In this document: one piece after another, positions 34,354 to 38,668 of the stretch | Numbering within the stretch: position 1 is the first letter of the stretch | How the letters are laid out: every line of letters begins with the position of its first letter | Assembly: GCA_030529665.1 (NCBI GenBank) | Contig: JAUMWL010000006.1 | Location: forward strand, 1-38,668 | Direction of reading: 5' to 3' | Origin: Coriobacteriales bacterium | GTDB lineage: Bacteria > Actinomycetota > Coriobacteriia > Coriobacteriales > Atopobiaceae | DNA length: 38,668 nt | The notes under the pieces: model-generated | What the model saw: the letters and a program-made list of their open reading frames with translations, nothing else | What the model was told of the DNA's origin: nothing | Database searches by the model: none | Translations under genes and position numbers: made by a program

Positions 34354-34359
34354 ATTGTA
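34354..34359 (-). promoter_or_regulatory. -10 box of the NUDIX gene
   Basis: On the minus strand TACAAT lies about 32 bases before the NUDIX start codon. The surrounding ACCCTGGCATTGT (plus strand 34346-34358) is repeated exactly at 30881-30893, before the helicase. Confidence 0.45.
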
Positions 34360-34437
34360 GACGATCGAGGCCGAATCCACAAACGTGGCAACGGCTTTTG
34401 GGGCCATGATTTACATAGGCATGGTGGCGTCCCAGCG

Positions 34438-34650
34438 GTGTGCTGTAATCGCGAGCTGTGTGGCTAGTTGACCCACACTGGTCGCAAAGACAGCACGCTG
34501 GACGCTACCTGACCCACACAGCTCCAAAAGACAGCGCACTGGGTGCCACCTGAGCCACACAGCACGTAATTACAGCACGCCCGCCCCGTCTCGACCCACA
34601 CAGCTCGCAATCACGGCACACATCGCACCGCGCGCGGCGCCGTGATTGCG
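34438..34650. repeat. Array of five 27-bp repeats plus a degenerate sixth
   Basis: One direct unit (34438-34464) is followed by four inverted units at 34472, 34513, 34554 and 34595, each exactly 41 bp apart (27-bp unit plus 14-bp non-conserved spacer). A degenerate direct unit follows; its GCCGTGATTGCG (34639-34650) is the exact complement of 34606-34617 in the fifth unit and makes a 12-bp stem. Units belong to the same family as those at 30603-30745. This fills most of the 455-bp gap between the NUDIX gene and murC, and no gene is seen in it. Confidence 0.9.
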
Positions 34651-34741
34651 CCGCACACCCGCGCGACTCACCGGCGACCCTCGTGAGTCTGGCCGATGCG
34701 TGAAGCCTTGCGGCGTCATGCCACAAACGGCCCGCGCGGTG

Positions 34742-34747
34742 TACACT
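34742..34747 (+). promoter_or_regulatory. Possible -10 box of murC
   Basis: TACACT lies 30 bases before the murC start. No -35 is clear. A new promoter is expected because the upstream NUDIX gene is on the other strand and the dcw operon is interrupted. Confidence 0.35.
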
Positions 34748-34776
34748 AATGCGAGCAGTTAGACCAAGGAGGACGC

Positions 34777-36189
34777 ATGACTCAGCAGGATTCTCGCTTT
34801 GCATTTACGAGCGCTCACTTCATCGGCATTGGCGGTGCGGGCATGAGCGGCATCGCATTGGTGCTCCACGAACGTGGTTGCAAGGTGACGGGGTCGGACT
34901 TGAAGAAGTCGCATTACGTCCGCGAACTCAGGACCGCCGGCATCGATGTTCGCGTGGGTCATGACGCTGCCGTCATAGACGAGGTGCGCCCGGACGTCGT
35001 TGTCATCTCCACGGCCATCCCTGAGACAAACCCGGAGTTGGCGCGTGCTCGCGAGCTCAACATTCCCGTGTGGCCGCGCGCAAAGATGCTCTCGGCGCTC
35101 TCGGACAACGCAATAACCGTGGCGGTTGCGGGCACGCATGGCAAGACCACCACCAGCTCCATGGTGGCTACCATGCTTGACAAGATGGGCCTCGACCCCT
35201 CGTTCCTTATCGGCGGCGTGGTGGAGGGCTACGACACCAACGGTCGTGACGGCAAGGGCGGCTACTTTGTGGCCGAGGCCGACGAGTCGGACGGCTCGTT
35301 CCTCTTCCTCAACCCCAACGTGGTGGTGGTTACCAACATCGAGGCCGACCATATGGACCACTACGGCACTATGGAGCGGCTTGAGGCCACCTTCTGCGAG
35401 TTTATGGGACTCGTGGGCGAGGCGGGCACCGTAATCATAATGGGCGACGACCCGCATTTTGTGGAGCTCGCACGCTCCACCGGCCGCAAGGTGGTAACGT
35501 ATGGCTTCAACGAAGGCAACGACTACCGTTGCGTGCAGACCGGGACCCAGGGTCTGGCGAGCATGCTGGAGGTGCATCTGCCAAGCAGCGAGACGGTGGC
35601 CGTCTCCATCTCCTCAAACCCCGGTCGCCATAACGTGCTCAACGCCACGGCGTGCATCGTGGTGGCTGACGTGCTGGGTCTGGACGTCGCCAAAGCCGCT
35701 ACGGCGCTCTCGGAGTTCAAGGGGGCTCGTCGCCGCTTCACGCATGTGGGTGAGGTGGACGGCATCACGGTGGTGGACGACTATGGCCATCATCCCACCG
35801 AGATTGACGCCACGCTCCAGGCTGCCTCGACACTGGACTTCAAGCGCATCGTGTGCGTGTTCCAGCCGCACCGCTATACGCGCACACAGCTGTTGCAAGA
35901 TTCGTTTGGCGTCGCGTTCAACCACGCCGACCTCTTGTTTGTTATGGATGTGTTTCCCGCAGGCGAGACGCCCATTCCGGGAATCTCGGGCAAGACCGTT
36001 GCCCAGGAGGTCATGCAACACGGGGACACCAAGACGGTGGAGTTCATTGCCAACCGCCGCTCTCTTATCGAGAAGCTCTGCGAAGTATGCCAGCCGGGCG
36101 ACTTGGTCATTACGCAGGGTGCCGGAGACGTAACGCTTATGGGCCCCATGCTTCTGGACGCGTTGCGCGAGAAGGCGCAGAGGGGCTAG
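34777..36189 (+). CDS. murC: UDP-MurNAc:L-alanine ligase MurC
   Basis: This 470-residue Mur ligase starts with FIGIGGAGMSGIALVLHERG, the MurC signature. The ATP site VAGTHGKTTTSSMVATML is near residue 114. VAEADESDGSFLFLNP, NIEADHMDHYG and the C-terminal VVDDYGHHPTEIDATL and FQPHRYTRT follow. It adds L-Ala to UDP-MurNAc, the first peptide step. AAGGAGG precedes the ATG. Confidence 0.96.
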   Translation: MTQQDSRFAFTSAHFIGIGGAGMSGIALVLHERGCKVTGSDLKKSHYVRELRTAGIDVRVGHDAAVIDEVRPDVVVISTAIPETNPELARARELNIPVWPRAKMLSALSDNAITVAVAGTHGKTTTSSMVATMLDKMGLDPSFLIGGVVEGYDTNGRDGKGGYFVAEADESDGSFLFLNPNVVVVTNIEADHMDHYGTMERLEATFCEFMGLVGEAGTVIIMGDDPHFVELARSTGRKVVTYGFNEGNDYRCVQTGTQGLASMLEVHLPSSETVAVSISSNPGRHNVLNATACIVVADVLGLDVAKAATALSEFKGARRRFTHVGEVDGITVVDDYGHHPTEIDATLQAASTLDFKRIVCVFQPHRYTRTQLLQDSFGVAFNHADLLFVMDVFPAGETPIPGISGKTVAQEVMQHGDTKTVEFIANRRSLIEKLCEVCQPGDLVITQGAGDVTLMGPMLLDALREKAQRG

Positions 36190-36195
36190 CCGCAC

Positions 36196-37527
36196 GTGTG
36201 TGCACGCGACTCAAGGCGCACAAAGGAAGTCGGCAGCGCAAAGACACCCAGCGTAGTTGGCTCAAAGCTGGGCGAGACCTCGTCTCTGCCATCGGGGCGC
36301 GGCTTCCTCAAGTCCGTCACGCGTGATAAGGAGGGCCTCAGGATCGCCGACGGCGCCTTGGGGGATTCGGTGGCCATGGGCGATGGCAGGGAAGAGGGAA
36401 TCGGAAGGTTCCTACGCATCGTTGCCATCGTCACTGCCGGTCTTATAGTCCTGCTCATCTCAGTCGCCATTGCCGTGGCCATTCTGTCCACCATGTCGGT
36501 GTTTGAGGTATCCAACGTGGAGGCCGACGAGACGGAGCACGTAAAGTCGGAGGACGTCGTACAACTGGCAAGCGTTCCCGAGGGGACAACGCTTCTGAGG
36601 GTTGACGACAAGCTTATCCAAAAGAACGTCCTACGCAATCCCTGGGTAGCCTCGGTAGAGATTCAACGGGTGTTTCCGGACACGCTGCGCCTGCACGTAC
36701 AGGAGCGAAAGCCCGGTGCGGTGGTTGCCATGGGGTCCGGAGGAATCGCCTGGCTCATGGGCGACGATGGGGTATGGATCGAGCCGCTCAAGCTCAAGGT
36801 GGACCAGAGCGAGTCGGTAAATGACGTGGCGCTCGATAAGGCCGCGTCGCTTGGCGTGGTCCTAATATGCGACGTGCCTTCCAGCGTGCAGCCATCGGCG
36901 GGCAGCCCAACCACCGACAAGTCAATAGAGACGGTCTTCTCCATATCCGGACAGCTCTCTGATGAGTTTAGGAGTCAGATAGCATGCTATTCCGCCTCCA
37001 GTGAGGACGACATATCGTGCATTCTGAAGAATGGCGTAGAGGTATCGCTTGGCTCTGACACAGAGATTCGCAGCAAGGAGTCGGTGGCAAAGAGGATTCT
37101 GGAGGAGTACGGCGGGCAAGTGACCTATATAAACGTGCGCATTCCCTCCAGGCCTACCTATAGGCGCATCGACTCGGAATATGTGCGCGAAGGCACGGGC
37201 GCCATGGCTAAAGGCGACGACCAGGAGGCCAAGGCCTCGGACGAGTCCACAGAAGAGAATAACGACAACACGACCAATGTGGATACAGAGTCCGCAGTTG
37301 CACAGACCTTGAGCGATGGCACAGACAGCGTGGACGCCGGCGACCAGAGCACATCATATACCGATTACTCCGATGACAGCTCCTACTACGATGATTACTC
37401 CGATAGCGAGTCGTGGGACTATGGATATGACAACGGCACCTCTTGGTACGACACCTACTACACTGACGACTCATCGTATTACGAAGACTATACCGACTAT
37501 TCAGACTACTCTGACTACGATTATTAG
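36196..37527 (+). CDS. ftsQ: Cell division protein FtsQ with Tyr/Asp-rich C-terminal tail
   Basis: This 443-residue bitopic protein has a cytosolic N-terminus (about 1-72), a transmembrane helix (IVAIVTAGLIVLLISVAIAV) and a POTRA domain (FEVSNVEADETEHVKSEDV...VASVEIQRVFPDTLRLHVQE). The FtsQ beta domain follows. Residues ~340-382 are acidic linker. The last 61 residues (37342-37524) hold 17 Tyr and 17 Asp and no Lys or Arg, in repeats such as TDYSD and SSYY. That tail lies outside the cell and is not part of normal FtsQ. The start is taken as GTG at 36196 with AGAGGGG 10 bases upstream, because no better start exists before the membrane helix. FtsQ scaffolds the FtsL/DivIC complex. Confidence 0.88.
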   Translation: MCARDSRRTKEVGSAKTPSVVGSKLGETSSLPSGRGFLKSVTRDKEGLRIADGALGDSVAMGDGREEGIGRFLRIVAIVTAGLIVLLISVAIAVAILSTMSVFEVSNVEADETEHVKSEDVVQLASVPEGTTLLRVDDKLIQKNVLRNPWVASVEIQRVFPDTLRLHVQERKPGAVVAMGSGGIAWLMGDDGVWIEPLKLKVDQSESVNDVALDKAASLGVVLICDVPSSVQPSAGSPTTDKSIETVFSISGQLSDEFRSQIACYSASSEDDISCILKNGVEVSLGSDTEIRSKESVAKRILEEYGGQVTYINVRIPSRPTYRRIDSEYVREGTGAMAKGDDQEAKASDESTEENNDNTTNVDTESAVAQTLSDGTDSVDAGDQSTSYTDYSDDSSYYDDYSDSESWDYGYDNGTSWYDTYYTDDSSYYEDYTDYSDYSDYDY

Positions 37528-37621
37528 GCTCAAAATTCTTAAATCTAAAGTTGAGGTTTATAGTTTTGTAGTCACCAGACAGGGGCATTAAGCTGCTCGA
37601 TTCATAAGTTCTACAAAAGTG

Positions 37622-37650
37622 TTGACATTTCATATGTGGCTGTGTAAATA
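37622..37650 (+). promoter_or_regulatory. ftsZ promoter (TTGACA - 17 bp - TAAATA)
   Basis: TTGACA at 37622-37627 and TAAATA at 37645-37650 are separated by exactly 17 bp. It is the only promoter here with a consensus -35. It lies 237 bases before ftsZ, so ftsZ has a long leader. Confidence 0.65.
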
Positions 37651-37671
37651 TTACCCGCTTTGGATGAGACG

Positions 37672-37704
37672 TTGAGGTTAACTTGAGGTTGAGGGTTTAA
37701 CCTC
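37672..37704 (+). promoter_or_regulatory. TTGAGGTT repeats downstream of the ftsZ promoter
   Basis: TTGAGGTT occurs at 37672 and 37683 (11 bp apart), a TTGAGGGTT variant at 37689, and the inverted AACCTC at 37699-37704. Another copy is upstream at 37551-37558. GAGGTT and AACCTC can form a small hairpin. Position just after the start site suggests an operator or RNA element controlling ftsZ. Confidence 0.5.
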
Positions 37705-37741
37705 GAAAAACGCAACAGAACGCGGCATTACGAAGCTTAGA

Positions 37742-37853
37742 CGCACCACCATCGCACCACCCCCGCCGCCAACGTCTTGTTCGGGCAACGCTGCACGTAG
37801 TAGTAACAACGAAGGGCAAACGCACCACAACCGCACCACGAACGAACGCACCA
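37742..37853 (+). promoter_or_regulatory. Repeated CGCACCA motifs in the ftsZ leader
   Basis: CGCACCA occurs at 37742, 37753, 37821, 37832 and 37847. Two larger blocks, GCACCACCATCGCA (37743-37756) and CAAACGCACCA (37817-37827), occur in the same order in the mraZ leader (18997-19010 and 19014-19024). It is probably a shared regulatory element; nature unknown. Confidence 0.5.
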
Positions 37854-37886
37854 AGGTTGGCATTGCCAGCACCCAAGGAGGGAAGA

Positions 37887-38668
37887 ATGAACGAGAGCAA
37901 CATCCCCAGTAACTACCTAGCCGTGATCAAGGTGGTAGGCGTCGGCGGCGGCGGAACCAATGCCGTCAACCGCATGATCGAGCAGAACATTCGGGGGGTT
38001 GAGTTTGTTGCCGTCAACACGGATGCGCAGGCTCTGGCTCTCTCGGATGCAGACATCAAGGTGCACATTGGCACCGACATCACCAAGGGACTGGGCGCCG
38101 GCGCGGTTCCCGAGGTAGGCGCGGAGGCCGCGGAAGACACCCGCGACGAGATCAAGGCCGCCATCGCCGGCTCCGACATGGTGTTCATCACCGCAGGTGA
38201 GGGTGGTGGAACCGGTACCGGTGCCGCTCCCGTGGTTGCCGACATTGCAAAGAACGACATCGGAGCCCTTACGGTTGGCGTTGTCACCAAGCCCTTCACC
38301 TTCGAAGGCCGCAAGCGTGCCCAGAACGCCTCCGACGGCATCAAGCGTCTCTCGGAGAACGTGGACACGCTCATCGTTATTCCCAACGATCGCCTTCTGG
38401 ACCTCTCCGAGAAGAAGACCACCATGCTCGAGGCCTTCCGCATGGCCGATGACGTGCTGTGCAAGGGCACCCAGGGCATCACGGACCTCATCACCGTGCC
38501 CGGCCTCATCAACCTCGACTTTGCAGACGTGTGCACCATCATGAAGGGTGCCGGCACGGCCATGATGGGCATCGGCATCGCAAGTGGTGACAACCGTGCC
38601 GTGGACGCGGCCGAGGAGGCCATCTCCAGCCGCATGCTCGAGAGCTCGGTGGACGGTGCCACGCGCGT
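37887..38668 (+). CDS. ftsZ: Cell division protein FtsZ, N-terminal part (runs off right edge)
   Basis: The first 260 codons of the tubulin-like GTPase that forms the division ring are present. The N-terminus [19 protein letters not shown] and the tubulin signature [17 protein letters not shown] are present, followed by [20 protein letters not shown] and [31 protein letters not shown] precedes the ATG. There is no ftsA before it, as in other actinobacteria. The C-terminal tail that binds SepF is beyond the window. Confidence 0.97.
   Translation, partial: MNESNIPSNYLAVIKVVGVGGGGTNAVNRMIEQNIRGVEFVAVNTDAQALALSDADIKVHIGTDITKGLGAGAVPEVGAEAAEDTRDEIKAAIAGSDMVFITAGEGGGTGTGAAPVVADIAKNDIGALTVGVVTKPFTFEGRKRAQNASDGIKRLSENVDTLIVIPNDRLLDLSEKKTTMLEAFRMADDVLCKGTQGITDLITVPGLINLDFADVCTIMKGAGTAMMGIGIASGDNRAVDAAEEAISSRMLESSVDGATR

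Noticed and set aside
34438..34621. CRISPR array with 27-bp repeats and 14-bp spacers
   Set aside because: Spacers are far too short, units are too diverged with variable centres, one unit is inverted relative to the rest, and no cas genes are seen.
37316..37591. 91-codon frame rich in Thr overlapping the end of ftsQ
   Set aside because: It is the +1 frame of the Tyr/Asp-rich tail and arises from the repetitive codons.

Overview
The window is a single strand-biased stretch of a high-G+C Gram-positive chromosome, almost entirely core genes read left to right. The gene set (rarA, a SigB-type sigma factor with its RsbW-like partner, alaS-ruvX-mltG-yqeG-aroK-aroB-like-pepP-efp-asp23-nusB-xseB-tlyA-nadK-recN-xerD, then the division and cell wall cluster mraZ to ftsZ without ftsA) fits an actinobacterium of the Coriobacteriia (Olsenella/Atopobium-like). 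That placement is inferred from gene order and protein character, not from a database match.

Left edge (1-1516): the N-terminal 324 codons of a SIR2-family protein run leftwards off the window. A 371-bp non-coding element with 12-bp terminal inverted repeats separates it from rarA; it holds four direct and three inverted 30-bp units. From 1517 to about 4770 come rarA, a DUF948 membrane protein, an anti-sigma-like protein that has lost its ATP-binding motifs, and a SigB/SigF-type sigma factor.

Middle (4889-18764): housekeeping genes, many overlapping by a few bases and probably co-transcribed. They cover alanine tRNA charging, RuvX, lytic transglycosylase, shikimate kinase, peptidase, EF-P, NusB, exonuclease VII small subunit, TlyA methyltransferase, NAD kinase, RecN and a Xer recombinase. 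The protein in the aroB slot keeps the aroB fold pattern but has lost the NAD-binding glycines and zinc ligands.

Right part (18765-38668): the dcw cluster mraZ-rsmH-ftsL-ftsI-murF-mraY-murD-ftsW-murG, then an interruption, then murC-ftsQ-ftsZ. A probable MraZ operator of 10-bp-spaced GTGG boxes precedes mraZ. murE is missing from its usual place. The interruption between murG and murC (29316-34776) holds a STAS-kinase fusion protein and then a two-gene cassette: a PLD-nuclease/helicase/DUF3427 protein facing a NUDIX hydrolase with no bases between their stop codons.

The cassette is bordered on both sides by arrays of a 27-bp repeat placed every 41 bp (9 constant + 9 variable + 9 constant bases), in direct and inverted orientation. 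The 30-bp units next to the SIR2 gene belong to the same family and share the same variable centres. This link between one repeat family and the two accessory, defence-like loci in the window is the most unusual thing here.
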